DNA from: CAYFWF01 sp964346815
GTDB taxonomy: Bacteria; Acidobacteriota; Aminicenantia; Aminicenantales; Aminicenantaceae
Length of the DNA stretch: 64,000 nucleotides
NCBI GenBank assembly: GCA_964346815.1
Contig: CAYFWF010000047.1
Location: 5,513 to 69,512, forward strand
Reading direction: 5' to 3'
In this document: positions 18,571 through 27,435 of the stretch, piece after piece
How positions within the stretch are numbered: the stretch's first letter is position 1
How the letters are laid out: each line of letters starts with the position of its first letter
Notes under the pieces: generated by a model
Told to the model about the DNA's origin: nothing
Seen by the model: only the letters and a program-made list of their open reading frames with translations
The model's database searches: none
Position numbers and translations under genes: made by a program

Positions 18571-19118
18571 GCCATCTTCGTGATCACTTTAAACTTTTTG
18601 TCCTCCCAGACAGACTCGAAAACGGTTTCATTCTGGGCTAATATTCCGAAGAATTTGTCCAGGTGGACAGCGTCCTTCAAAGCTTCCAAACATTTTTCCA
18701 TGTTTCCTGTTTGGCAGTAGACAAGTGACATCAAATAAGGGATTTTTCCCTCTTTAGGTTCCTTCTCTCTGGCTTTCGTCAAGAGTTTGATTGCCTCCTC
18801 ATAATCCTCTTGGTTAAGCTTGTATACTCCGTACTGATAATAATCCTCGAAGGTCTTCAGCTGGATCGATTCTTTATCCAGACGGTTTTCAGAAATGGAA
18901 AGATAAATCTTTGCGCGGTCGATCAGCTCTTTTTCTTCAGGATATTTTTCTATAAATGCTTCGAACAGCTCTTTTGCCTTGGCAAAATCTCCTTTGCGAA
19001 AGGATTTCATGGCCTGACCGTAGGCAGCTAGAGATTTCTCGTAGGCGTCCTTTTTCAATTTTTCTTTGGATTCTGGCAACTCTTTTCTCCCTGTGTTTGT
19101 TTCTAAGTTTTTTGTCAT
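18567..19118 (-). CDS. Tetratricopeptide-repeat protein upstream of glmU
   Basis: This 183-residue protein has no signal peptide. After a charged N-terminus it has TPR-like units: AYGQAMKSFRKGDFAKAKEL with FEAFIEKYPEEKEL, then YYQYGVYKLNQEDYEEAIKL with LTKAREKEPKEGKI, and LMSLVYCQTGNMEKCLEALK. It ends in a short helical tail. Such proteins are protein-binding scaffolds; no partner can be named. The last four bases overlap the glmU start, so it belongs to the glmU-glmS transcript. lpxC is 101 bp upstream on the same strand. Confidence 0.75.
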   Translation of the reverse strand: MTKNLETNTGRKELPESKEKLKKDAYEKSLAAYGQAMKSFRKGDFAKAKELFEAFIEKYPEEKELIDRAKIYLSISENRLDKESIQLKTFEDYYQYGVYKLNQEDYEEAIKLLTKAREKEPKEGKIPYLMSLVYCQTGNMEKCLEALKDAVHLDKFFGILAQNETVFESVWEDKKFKVITKMA

Positions 19119-19219
19119 TTTATATCAGAATCTTGTCTTTGACAAGGGCAGATCGGAACCGGGCGGGTAAGCGCGCTGAAAACGGCCTTTTCATCGGAAC
19201 TTTACGAGGAGAGGTTCTT

Positions 19220-20056
19220 TTAGGCTTTTTCCCAATATTCCAGGTGATCTAACAAGAATCTGACCATCTTCAAATGAAGGACATGCCCCGCCTTTTTGGC
19301 AATAAAATGTCCGATTACAGGGACTCCGGTGAGCGATAGATCGCCGATGAAATCCAGAATCTTGTGCCTTACAAATTCATCGGGAAAACGAAGGGGGCCG
19401 CTTATCACCCCCTTTCTATCGAGCACAACGGCATTCTTCAGTGAGCCCCCTAAAGCCAATCCTTTTGCCCGAAGATCGGGAATATCTTCGATGAAGCCGA
19501 ATGTCCGGGCAGGGGCTATTTCTCTTTCAAAACTTTCTCGATCCACAGAAAGAGAGAATCCCTGCCGTTTGATACTCGGATGTCGGAAAGAGATTTGGTA
19601 TGTCACCTTGAGTCCTGAGTCAGGCAAAACAGAAATCGAAGCATCGCGATCCTTGATGATGAAAGGCTTGGTGATCGTCAATGTGCTTTTTTTTTGAGCC
19701 AGCTCCCTCGTTCCAGCCTGGCGCACCGCTTGGGCAAAAGGAGCAGCGCTCCCGTCCATTATAGGAACTTCATCTCCGTTGAGTTCCACGATCAAACTAT
19801 CTATCCCATTCACCCATAGAACAGCAAGAAGATGCTCGAGTGTATAAACCTTTCCTTTTCTCGTTTTCAACATGGTGCAGTTTTGAGACTCCACTTTTGC
19901 TGGATCCAGAGGGAATTCGAAATCCTCCACATCTGTTCGTCTGAACAGGATTTTCCCCGATTCAGAGGGTTTCAGCTTCATCTCGACTGATTTTCCTGTA
20001 TGAATACCCACCCCTGAAACCACAATCTCTTTTTCGATCGTTTTTCTGTTTATCAT
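19220..20056 (-). CDS. lpxC: UDP-3-O-acyl-N-acetylglucosamine deacetylase
   Basis: At 278 residues this is a normal-length LpxC, without the FabZ fusion seen in some phyla. Key parts are SGVGIHTGKSVEMKLKP near the N-terminus, the zinc-ligand region YTLEHLLAVLWVNGIDSL (His75) and the second zinc site RHKILDFIGDL (His, Asp). A late GHFIAKKAGHVLHL carries the catalytic histidine. It performs the committed deacetylation in lipid A synthesis, so the organism should make an LPS-type outer membrane. It lies upstream of the TPR-glmU-glmS genes on the same strand, and a good promoter precedes it. Confidence 0.96.
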   Translation of the reverse strand: MINRKTIEKEIVVSGVGIHTGKSVEMKLKPSESGKILFRRTDVEDFEFPLDPAKVESQNCTMLKTRKGKVYTLEHLLAVLWVNGIDSLIVELNGDEVPIMDGSAAPFAQAVRQAGTRELAQKKSTLTITKPFIIKDRDASISVLPDSGLKVTYQISFRHPSIKRQGFSLSVDRESFEREIAPARTFGFIEDIPDLRAKGLALGGSLKNAVVLDRKGVISGPLRFPDEFVRHKILDFIGDLSLTGVPVIGHFIAKKAGHVLHLKMVRFLLDHLEYWEKA

Positions 20057-20084
20057 CTTTTCCGCATAAATTATCCGGACTAAA

Positions 20085-20114
20085 AGTATAGCTTATGTGA
20101 AAACGGCCGGTCAA
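20085..20114 (-). promoter_or_regulatory. lpxC promoter
   Basis: On the minus strand TTGACC (plus 20109-20114) is followed after 18 bases by TATACT (plus 20085-20090), about 30 bases before the lpxC ATG. It is the only strong sigma-70-type site seen for the lpxC to glmS run. Confidence 0.55.
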
Positions 20115-20172
20115 TCAGGGATTGGGAGCTGCCTCTCTTATCAGTATGAGCTAGCTTTTGCTGCTGCACATA

Positions 20173-20181
20173 TGCTAGAAT
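20173..20181 (+). promoter_or_regulatory. Extended -10 box of larB (probable leaderless start)
   Basis: TGC followed by TAGAAT (20176-20181) forms an extended -10. The larB ATG begins at 20189, seven bases later, where transcription would start. No ribosome-binding site lies between them. Confidence 0.4.
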
Positions 20182-20188
20182 TTGGAAA

Positions 20189-20932
20189 ATGAAAAACCTC
20201 ATTGAAGACATTCTCAATAAAGTCCATGAAGGAGCTCTCTCCCCGAAAAAGGCCCTCCAATTGCTGAAGGATTATCCCTATCAAGATCTGGCTTTTGCCA
20301 AAATCGACCATCACCGGGAGCTCAGACGAGGATTCCCTGAGGTCATATTCGGACAGGGGAAAACCGAAGACCAAATCGTAAAGATTTCCCGGGAAATTCT
20401 CAGAAAAGGCAACAGCCTCTTGATCACAAAGGTGGATCCTTCAGTGTTCGATAAGATAAAGAGCAAATTGCCCGGAGTTCAGTACAATACTCATGCCAAA
20501 GCAATCTACAGCAAAAATAAGGTTCCTGCCAAAGGAAAAGGCAAAATCATAGTGATCACAGCAGGCACATCCGATATGCCTGTAGCCGAGGAAGCGGCTG
20601 TAACATGCGAAATCTTCGGGAACGATGTGGAAAGGATCTACGACGTGGGAGTGGCAGGCCTTCACCGACTTTTCGGAGAATATGATAAAATCACGAAAGC
20701 GAGGGTTCTGATTACGGTAGCTGGAATGGAGGGGGCTCTTCCCAGTGTGATAGCTGGAATCACGGATAAGCCGATTATCGCTGTACCCACCAGTGTAGGA
20801 TACGGAGCAAGCTTAAAAGGCCTGGCAGCCCTTCTGGCAATGCTCAATTCCTGCCCCGGCGGCGTGGCTGTAGTCAATATCGATAACGGATTCGGTGCCG
20901 CCTATCTCGCCAGCCTCATCAACCACCTCTGA
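20189..20932 (+). CDS. larB: Nickel-pincer cofactor biosynthesis protein LarB (PurE-like carboxylase)
   Basis: The N-terminus (about 90 residues, LLKDYPYQDLAFAKIDHHRE and FPEVIFGQGKTEDQI) is the LarB-specific part. The C-terminal half is a PurE-like domain with VITAGTSDMPVAEEAAVTCE, YDVGVAGLHRL, AGMEGALPSVIAG and GYGASLKGLAALL. LarB carboxylates and hydrolyses nicotinic acid adenine dinucleotide as the first step to the nickel-pincer nucleotide of lactate racemase and related enzymes. larC and larE are not in this window. There is no ribosome site; a TAGAAT box ends seven bases before the ATG, so translation may be leaderless. Confidence 0.92.
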   Translation: MKNLIEDILNKVHEGALSPKKALQLLKDYPYQDLAFAKIDHHRELRRGFPEVIFGQGKTEDQIVKISREILRKGNSLLITKVDPSVFDKIKSKLPGVQYNTHAKAIYSKNKVPAKGKGKIIVITAGTSDMPVAEEAAVTCEIFGNDVERIYDVGVAGLHRLFGEYDKITKARVLITVAGMEGALPSVIAGITDKPIIAVPTSVGYGASLKGLAALLAMLNSCPGGVAVVNIDNGFGAAYLASLINHL

Positions 20933-20951
20933 AATGTCCTCTCTCAGAATC

Positions 20952-20980
20952 TTGACAATTTATGTACTCGACCCTATATT
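20952..20980 (+). promoter_or_regulatory. dnaG-rpoD promoter
   Basis: A consensus TTGACA (20952-20957) and TATATT (20975-20980) are 17 bases apart, 33 bases before the dnaG ATG. This is one of the best sigma-70-type matches in the window. Confidence 0.65.
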
Positions 20981-21013
20981 TTATGAGTTAAACTCCATTG
21001 CTCATCGAAAATC

Positions 21014-22759
21014 ATGGAAGTTATCGACCAAATAAGGCAAACTGCCAATATCCTTGAAATCGCCTCCCAATATACGACGCTGAAAAGGAGCGGACGGAGG
21101 CATGTTGGACTCTGTCCTTTTCATTCGGAAAAGACTCCGTCATTCACTATCGATGAAGAAAAGCAGCTCTTTCACTGCTTCGGATGCGGGGCAGGCGGTG
21201 ATCTTTTCACTCTCGTCATGGAGAAGGAAAATCTCAGTTTCTCTGAGGCACTACGTTACTTGGCACAGAAATACCATATCACGCTGCCCGAGAGGAAAAG
21301 ACTGTCTCCCCAATATAAGAGACTCGAAGAGAACATCCTGAAGCTCACAGAAAGTGCGCTCGCTTTCTTCAAAAAAAACCTCTTCAATACAGGAGAAGGA
21401 AGAAAAGCCCTGGAATATTTGAAAAAGAGGCACATTTCCGATGAAATCATCCAGAAATTCAAGCTCGGCTATGCCTTGAACTCCTGGGACTCCCTCATTT
21501 CCTATTTTCAGAGGCAAAAGGTATCACCCAAACTTCTGGAGAAAGCGGGTTTAGTCATTTACAATCCAAAAAAAGAAAGTTACTATGACCGATTCCGGGG
21601 GAGAATCATCTTCCCCATTTTCAGCGAAACCGGAAAAGCCGTGGCTTTTGGAGGAAGAAGCCTGTTCGATGCCGAACCCAAATATCTCAATTCTCCAGAC
21701 ACACCTATATATAAAAAAGGGGGGCTCCTTTACGGCTTAAATTTCTGTAAAGAAGTAATCCGGGAAAAACAAGAAATTATATTGGTAGAAGGATACACGG
21801 ACTTCATCTCCCTATTCCAAGCTGGAATAAAAAACCTCGCAGCTTCCCTTGGGACAAGCCTGACATCAGAACAGATTTCAAAAGCGAGAAATTTCGCAAG
21901 GAAAAAAATGATCATATGCTTCGACGCAGATACAGCTGGTGTGAAAGCAGCTGGCCGTGCAGTATCATTGGGTTTTGAGGAAGGCATGCAAACATATATT
22001 TTGAGGCTCCCTCAAGGAAATGATCCTGACAGTTTTGTGAGAAAGTTCGGGGCTGAGGCATTTCTCAAATCAATAGAAGGGAGCACACCGGGCTTGAAAT
22101 TTCTCATCGAAATGCAAAAAAGAGATTTCAACTCTGATATTCCGGAAGAAAAAGCACAAATCGCTAACAAGATTGCCAGCGAGTTAGAAAAAATATCCGA
22201 TCTCGTCGTGCGGGACGATTACATAAAACAAACTTGCGAGTATCTTGGCATCGACGAAGGCGACCTAAGATCAAGAATCAAGCAGAAAAAGAAGGAACCA
22301 ACGGTGGCGGGAAAAATCACTTTGCTCCCTGTCGAGGAAATCCTTCTTCTTATACTTTTCAAACATAAGGCCATCGCCCAATCCCTTCTCGGAAGCCTTA
22401 ATTTGCAGTACTTGAAAGGACTCAGGAGCGAACCTATTTTCAGAACAGCTCAAATCATATATGATAAAAACAAAAGACTGCCTGAAATCTCAGACGTCAA
22501 GAGGGAACTAGACAAATCGCTTTACAGTTCCTTATCAGAAATTTTGATGGAGAGCGATTATGTCCCCTCCAAAGAAGAAGTGAAGGATTGTCTTGAAATA
22601 ATAAAAGAAAGATATCTCGAAAACAAGCGCAAAGAATTGAGAATTCAAATCGACAGATTGCAGCGAAACAAAGAAGAAGACGATAAAATCAAACCACTTC
22701 TCAAACAAATAGCTGATATTACAAATCAATTATCAGCGATGCCGCAACGAAATCAATGA
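21014..22759 (+). CDS. dnaG: DNA primase
   Basis: The CHC2 zinc finger has ligands at Cys34, His37, Cys55 and Cys58 (LCPFHSEKTPSF, HCFGCGAGG). The RNA-polymerase-like catalytic core follows (KLGYALNSWD, RFRGRIIFPI, GGRSL). The TOPRIM fold shows EIILVEGYTDFISL and MIICFDADTAG. The C-terminal ~150 residues are helical, as expected for the helicase-binding domain. At 581 residues it is normal. It makes RNA primers for replication. It forms a dnaG-rpoD pair with the next gene, like the macromolecular synthesis operon, but rpsU is not in front. Confidence 0.97.
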   Translation: MEVIDQIRQTANILEIASQYTTLKRSGRRHVGLCPFHSEKTPSFTIDEEKQLFHCFGCGAGGDLFTLVMEKENLSFSEALRYLAQKYHITLPERKRLSPQYKRLEENILKLTESALAFFKKNLFNTGEGRKALEYLKKRHISDEIIQKFKLGYALNSWDSLISYFQRQKVSPKLLEKAGLVIYNPKKESYYDRFRGRIIFPIFSETGKAVAFGGRSLFDAEPKYLNSPDTPIYKKGGLLYGLNFCKEVIREKQEIILVEGYTDFISLFQAGIKNLAASLGTSLTSEQISKARNFARKKMIICFDADTAGVKAAGRAVSLGFEEGMQTYILRLPQGNDPDSFVRKFGAEAFLKSIEGSTPGLKFLIEMQKRDFNSDIPEEKAQIANKIASELEKISDLVVRDDYIKQTCEYLGIDEGDLRSRIKQKKKEPTVAGKITLLPVEEILLLILFKHKAIAQSLLGSLNLQYLKGLRSEPIFRTAQIIYDKNKRLPEISDVKRELDKSLYSSLSEILMESDYVPSKEEVKDCLEIIKERYLENKRKELRIQIDRLQRNKEEDDKIKPLLKQIADITNQLSAMPQRNQ

Positions 22760-22808
22760 AACATTTGTATAAAACTAAAGAGAATGGATACCTATAGAGG
22801 AGTTGAGA

Positions 22809-24440
22809 TTGCCTTCTGATAATAAATACGACAGAAATGAAGTCCACGACTTGATCTCAAAAGGCAGAAAAAGAGGTTATATCCTCTTCGAAGAAATCGA
22901 CAAGACTTTCCAGGATGAATTCGACAGCGAAGAGGATTTCGATGAATTCATAAGTTCCATGGACGATTATGGGATCAAAATCCGGTACAAGAGAAAGGAC
23001 TATGTGCCCAAACGAAAGAAAAGTGACACCATTTCCATCGAAGGGCTGGAACGGACAACCGATCCAGTAAAGCTTTATCTGCGGGAAATGGGAAACATCT
23101 CTCTACTCACCAGAGAAGGAGAGATTTCAATCGCCAGGGAAATCGAACGCGGAGAAAAAACGATTGTAAAGGCCCTCTCTAAGACGAGACTCGTCCTCAA
23201 CGAAGTTCTTTCCATAGAGGATAAGCTGCAAGACAGCCCTGATATCCTTCAAGAGATGTTCGAGATCAGTGAGGATGATATTCCCGAAGGAGAAATCGAA
23301 GAAAAAAAGAAACAAATCCTGGATAAGATAAAAAAAATTAGAGGATTGAGTGAGCAGCTCGATTCGATTCCTGCAAGAAAAAGATTTGCATTGACCAGAG
23401 GCCGGCTCATCGTTCAGATGAGCCGTCTCATCCGGAACCTCAACATACGCCCAAGCCTGCAAGAAGAAATTATCGAAAGTCTTCGAGAGAAACTCAGAGT
23501 TATCAATGAATTGGAAGAAACACGAGAAGAATTGATACTCTCTCTAAACCAGGCAAAAGCCAAAAAATCGACAAAGAAAGCATCCGATCTGAAGCAGAAG
23601 ACCAAGGACATCAACGGGCTGCTGCGCAGTTATCAGCAAGATATTGGGCTCGATTCCCAAGCATTAAGAAAAATCCTGCGTGCGATCACGACAGGGAGAA
23701 AAATCAGCGACCAGGCAAAAAAGGAATTGGTCGCAGCGAATCTGAGACTGGTCGTTTCGATCGCGAAAAAGTACAGCAACCGCGGACTTCAATTCCTCGA
23801 TCTGATTCAAGAGGGGAACATGGGATTGATGAAAGCAGTGGATAAATTCGAGTACCGGAGAGGATACAAATTCTCCACTTATGCCACCTGGTGGATCAGA
23901 CAAGCCATAACCAGAGCTATCGCAGATCAAGCCAGGACAATAAGGATCCCTGTCCATATGATAGAAACCATAAACAAACTCATCCGGGTATCCAGAAGCC
24001 TGGTTCAGGAAGTCGGCCGAGAGCCCTCCAGCGAGGAGATCGCCAAAAAAATGGATCTTCCTATCCATAAAGTGAGGAAAATCATAAAAATCGCTCAGGA
24101 ACCCATTTCTCTGGAAACGCCGATCGGAGAGGAAGAGGACAGTCATCTCGGAGATTTCATCGAGGACAAGTTTATCCCTTCGCCTCCCGATACTGTTATC
24201 CATATCAATTTAAGGGAACAGATCGAGACCGCTCTGAAGACCCTCACCGAAAGAGAAGCTAAAGTTCTGAAAATGAGATTCGGACTGGGTGACGGAAACG
24301 AACACACCCTGGAGGAAGTCGGACAGCAGTTCAAAGTGACCCGTGAAAGAATCAGACAGATAGAGGCAAAAGCATTGAGAAAATTGAAGCATCCCAGCCG
24401 AAGCCGAAGGCTGAAATCGTTCACCAACGATGAGAACTAA
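22809..24440 (+). CDS. rpoD: Primary RNA polymerase sigma factor (sigma-70)
   Basis: The TTG at 22809 is preceded at good spacing by GAGGAG (22797-22802). Another TTG at 22803 nearly touches that site, so I prefer 22809. Regions appear in order: 1.1-like acidic N-terminus, 1.2 (DPVKLYLREMGNISLLTREG), a helical non-conserved insert (about 120-290), 2.1-2.4 (FLDLIQEGNMGLMKAVDKFE, GYKFSTYATWWIRQAITRAI), 3, and 4.2 (TLEEVGQQFKVTRERIRQIE). The full set, and the place after dnaG, mark the housekeeping sigma factor. It guides RNA polymerase to TTGACA/TATAAT-type promoters such as those listed here. Confidence 0.96.
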   Translation: MPSDNKYDRNEVHDLISKGRKRGYILFEEIDKTFQDEFDSEEDFDEFISSMDDYGIKIRYKRKDYVPKRKKSDTISIEGLERTTDPVKLYLREMGNISLLTREGEISIAREIERGEKTIVKALSKTRLVLNEVLSIEDKLQDSPDILQEMFEISEDDIPEGEIEEKKKQILDKIKKIRGLSEQLDSIPARKRFALTRGRLIVQMSRLIRNLNIRPSLQEEIIESLREKLRVINELEETREELILSLNQAKAKKSTKKASDLKQKTKDINGLLRSYQQDIGLDSQALRKILRAITTGRKISDQAKKELVAANLRLVVSIAKKYSNRGLQFLDLIQEGNMGLMKAVDKFEYRRGYKFSTYATWWIRQAITRAIADQARTIRIPVHMIETINKLIRVSRSLVQEVGREPSSEEIAKKMDLPIHKVRKIIKIAQEPISLETPIGEEEDSHLGDFIEDKFIPSPPDTVIHINLREQIETALKTLTEREAKVLKMRFGLGDGNEHTLEEVGQQFKVTRERIRQIEAKALRKLKHPSRSRRLKSFTNDEN

Positions 24441-24465
24441 CCGCATCAAAAGCATCCTGCAATCC

Positions 24466-24661
24466 GCCATATAACCCAACATCGCTTCTCCAAACGCTGT
24501 TGGACTTGGATAGAAAGCTACGGAGTTGGCCGCGAGGACTGTATGAGCGCGGAATGATCGACTGGAGTGGCCTGAGAATGGCAGAGAACAATGAGGGGCA
24601 ACAACAGATAACCATGCGGAGTTCCGCGGGGCCGAGAAGTTTGGTGAGGGTAGACACTTAC
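24466..24661 (+). repeat. Dispersed structured element R1, diverged copy C
   Basis: This gap of about 275 bp between rpoD and tRNA-Met holds a degraded R1 copy. Blocks aligned with copy A are CGAGGACTGTATGAGCGCG, CATGCGGAGTTCCGCGG (with the GCGGA/TCCGC hairpin), GCCGAGAAG and GGTGAGGGTA. The complementary ends of copies A and B are not clear here. Only parts are conserved, so the boundaries are approximate. Confidence 0.5.
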
Positions 24662-24677
24662 TATGGCACTCAATAAA

Positions 24678-24706
24678 TTGACTTGGTTCATGAGATTTGC
24701 TATATA
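24678..24706 (+). promoter_or_regulatory. tRNA-Met promoter
   Basis: TTGACT (24678-24683) and TATATA (24701-24706) are separated by 17 bases. The tRNA starts 11 bases after the -10 box. Confidence 0.6.
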
Positions 24707-24716
24707 ACAAATTCAA

Positions 24717-24788
24717 GGGCCTATAGCTCAGCGGTAGAGCCACCGGCTCATAACCGGCAGGTCCCAGGTTCGAATCCTGGTAGGCCCA
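24717..24788 (+). tRNA. tRNA-Met (anticodon CAT)
   Basis: Acceptor GGGCCTA pairs fully with TAGGCCC, and the discriminator is A. The D-arm is GCTCAGCGGTAGAGC. The anticodon stem CCGG/CCGG encloses loop CTCATAA, giving CAT. The T-arm is CCAGG-TTCGAAT-CCTGG. CCA is not encoded. A CAT anticodon can be elongator Met or lysidine-modified Ile; the first pair G-C argues against initiator tRNA. The zinc-ribbon gene starts 21 bases later. Confidence 0.93.
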
Positions 24789-24809
24789 CTTTTTTCTTGA
24801 GGATAAGAT

Positions 24810-25523
24810 GTGGATACAGATTTCGAGAATCTAATTCAACTTCAGAATCTTGATATCGAAATGAAGAACACATCTCTCCTCCTCGAAGAACTTCCCCGCC
24901 AAATCAAAGATCTCGATAAAAAAATAGAAGAAAGCCTTAAAGTCGTCCAGGAGGCCAAAGATAAGCTCGCTCAAAATCAGAAAAGAAGACGTGATCTCGA
25001 GGCCGAAGTCCAAGACTTAAAAGGGAAAATAACAAAATATAAAAGGCAGCTCAATGAGGTCAGAACCAATAAAGAATACAGCTCCCTTCTCAAGGAAATC
25101 GAAGAAACCCAAGTGAAGATCGACACTCATGAAGAAGAAATTATCGGAGAAATGCTCGCTGCAGATGACATCGAAAAAGACATCAAATTAGCCGATCAAA
25201 AAGCCGAACAAATCCAGAAAGAGCTGACCAAACAAAAAGAAGCCATCTTAAAAAAGAAAAAAGAGATGGAGGACGAAAAAGCCTCGCTTCAGAGGAAGAA
25301 AGAAGAGCTTCTCCCAAAGGTGCCTTCCGACAAATTGAATCTCTACAATCAGATCTCCGCTAAAAAAAATGGGATCGTGCTCTCCCCTTTATGGGATGAG
25401 TTCTGCTCGATGTGCCACATGAGGATTCGCCCCCAGATGGTCAATGAACTCCTTGCTGGAAACAAAATCATTCTTTGTGAGAACTGCGGCAGAATTCTCT
25501 ACCACCCTGAAAAAAAGACTTGA
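24810..25523 (+). CDS. Coiled-coil protein with C4 zinc ribbon (DUF164/zf-RING_7 family)
   Basis: The start is GTG 24810 after a GAGG site. Residues 1-175 form a long antiparallel-type coiled coil (NLIQLQNLDIEMKNTSLLLE, heptads through the Lys/Glu-rich middle). The C-terminus has a four-cysteine zinc ribbon: CSMCHMRIRP and CENCGRIL. This matches the widespread CT398-like family, proposed to bind nucleic acid or to act in envelope-linked or flagellar processes; its function is not settled. It is read from the tRNA-Met side, so it may share that promoter. It ends 13 bp before the converging acyl-CoA synthetase gene. Confidence 0.85.
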   Translation: MDTDFENLIQLQNLDIEMKNTSLLLEELPRQIKDLDKKIEESLKVVQEAKDKLAQNQKRRRDLEAEVQDLKGKITKYKRQLNEVRTNKEYSSLLKEIEETQVKIDTHEEEIIGEMLAADDIEKDIKLADQKAEQIQKELTKQKEAILKKKKEMEDEKASLQRKKEELLPKVPSDKLNLYNQISAKKNGIVLSPLWDEFCSMCHMRIRPQMVNELLAGNKIILCENCGRILYHPEKKT

Positions 25524-25536
25524 CTCATCGAGAACT

Positions 25537-27339
25537 TCATGTTTCCCTATTTACTGCTTCGGCCTCCCCGTAGAGGGCATTGATCACGTCTTTATATTTC
25601 TCTTCGATGGTGTTTCTCTTTACTTTTAAGGTTGGAGTGATCTCTCCTTTTTCTACCTCGAATTCTCTGTCCAGGAGAGCCACTTTTTTTATTTTTTCAT
25701 AGGAGGCGAGATGAGGCGTAGTCCGTTCAATTTCTGCCTCTAAAAACCTAATGATCTGGTCATTCTCCACCAGACTCTTTCTGTCTTGGTAAGAGATGTT
25801 GTTGAACTTGGCATATTCCTCAAGTTTTTCAAAATTGGGAACAATCAAGGCAGACATGAACTTACGCTTATCCCCTATGACCATTGCGTTGGAAATATAT
25901 GCGTTGGTCTTGAGAAGATTCTCGATAGGTTGAGGAGCGACATTCTTTCCACCCGCAGTGACGATAATGTCTTTCTTCCTGTCGGTTATGACCAAGAATC
26001 CGTCTTCGTCAAGATAGCCGATGTCTCCTGTGTAAAGCCACCCCTCTTTGAGCACCTCATTCGTCTCTTCCTCCATTTTATAATAGCCCTTCATGATGTT
26101 GGGACCTCTGGCGAGAATTTCTCCATCTTCGGCGATTTTGACATCCACAGCGGGAATAGGGGGTCCCACCGTCCCGAATTTTATTTTTTCTAACCTGTTG
26201 ACAGAGATAACCGGAGAACTCTCGGTCAGCCCATATCCTTCCAGTACGACGAGCCCCATGGCGTAAAACAGTTCTGCGATATCTTTGGAAAGAGGGGCGG
26301 CTCCTGAAACAAAAAATTTCACTTTCCCTCCAGTCTTTTCAATTATTTTAGAAAAAACGAGCCTATGAGCTATCCTCCTTTTGAACCGAAGGAACCGAGG
26401 GACAGGATCTCCCTTGAGTGTTTTTTGACCGTATTTTCGTCCGACTTTAGTTGCCCAAAAAAATATCTTTCTCTTGAGCGGAGGGCTGGATAGAACATTA
26501 TCCATAACTTTTGCATAAATCTTCTCGAACACCCTTGGCACGCTGACCATGATTTGAGGCCGAACTTCTAAGAGGTTTTCGCCAACCGTATCTATACTTT
26601 CGGCATAGGCAATAGAACATCCCTTATACAGGTAGCAGAAGGTGACCATCCTTTCAAAACTGTGGGATAACGGCAGGAAGGACAAAACGGTATCTTGATG
26701 GGTGAACTCGATGACTTGGGTGGCGGAAATGACGTTACTGACAAAATTTCCATGGGAGAGCATGACTCCTTTTGGAAGCCCAGTTGTTCCTGAGGTGTAT
26801 ATGATGGAGGCCACGTCATCAGGTTTGACTTTAGATGCAATCCGGTCGAAAAGACCTGGATCCTCCGCCTGTATTTTTTCTCCGCGTTTCATAACCTGGT
26901 CATAAGTTATGACTCCCTCTGGGGCTTGCGTTTCCAAAGTTATGTAGTGAGTGACTTTAGTGAGCTCACTCTTCACGGCTTCCACTTTGCTTCCAAGAAA
27001 TGCATCGGAATACAAAACAACTTTAGCATCGGAATTATGGATGATGTACTTGATCTGTTCGGGGACCAAAGAGGTATAAATGGGCACGGTGACTCCCCCC
27101 AAACATAGATTTGCCAGATCCGTCATCACCCATTCGGGCCTGTTTTCTGAGAGAATGATAAGCTTATCTCCTGGATTCAACCCCAAATCTCTCAATCCTA
27201 AAGAAAAATATCTCACTCTCCGGGAAAATTCATCTGTGGATACAGGGACATATTTCCCTTCCTTCTTGTAGAGCATGAGATCATCTTTGGGATAAGATTT
27301 GACTGTATTAAGGAATAACTGGCTGATTGTCTCGACCAT
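25537..27339 (-). CDS. Long-chain acyl-CoA synthetase (AMP-forming)
   Basis: At 600 residues this is a standard ANL-superfamily enzyme. AMP-binding motifs are clear: P-loop IIYTSGTTGLPKGVMLSH, then EGYGLTESSPVISVN, YTGDIGYLDEDGFLVITDRK, and the C-terminal GGKNVAPQPIE. It activates long-chain fatty acids to acyl-CoA through an acyl-adenylate at the inner membrane. Its profile is closest to the FadD15/FAA1-type bacterial synthetases. It lies downstream of gyrA on the same strand, about 96 bp away. An acyl-CoA dehydrogenase is encoded at 52.4 kb, so fatty-acid use is likely. Confidence 0.92.
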   Translation of the reverse strand: MVETISQLFLNTVKSYPKDDLMLYKKEGKYVPVSTDEFSRRVRYFSLGLRDLGLNPGDKLIILSENRPEWVMTDLANLCLGGVTVPIYTSLVPEQIKYIIHNSDAKVVLYSDAFLGSKVEAVKSELTKVTHYITLETQAPEGVITYDQVMKRGEKIQAEDPGLFDRIASKVKPDDVASIIYTSGTTGLPKGVMLSHGNFVSNVISATQVIEFTHQDTVLSFLPLSHSFERMVTFCYLYKGCSIAYAESIDTVGENLLEVRPQIMVSVPRVFEKIYAKVMDNVLSSPPLKRKIFFWATKVGRKYGQKTLKGDPVPRFLRFKRRIAHRLVFSKIIEKTGGKVKFFVSGAAPLSKDIAELFYAMGLVVLEGYGLTESSPVISVNRLEKIKFGTVGPPIPAVDVKIAEDGEILARGPNIMKGYYKMEEETNEVLKEGWLYTGDIGYLDEDGFLVITDRKKDIIVTAGGKNVAPQPIENLLKTNAYISNAMVIGDKRKFMSALIVPNFEKLEEYAKFNNISYQDRKSLVENDQIIRFLEAEIERTTPHLASYEKIKKVALLDREFEVEKGEITPTLKVKRNTIEEKYKDVINALYGEAEAVNRET

Positions 27340-27435
27340 TAATCACTCCTAACAACCGGTTGGATAAATTTTAAAGAAGTCCAGGAACAGGTGTCAAGCA
27401 ACAAAGAGAAGAGGTACAGAAGACTCTTCTGGATT

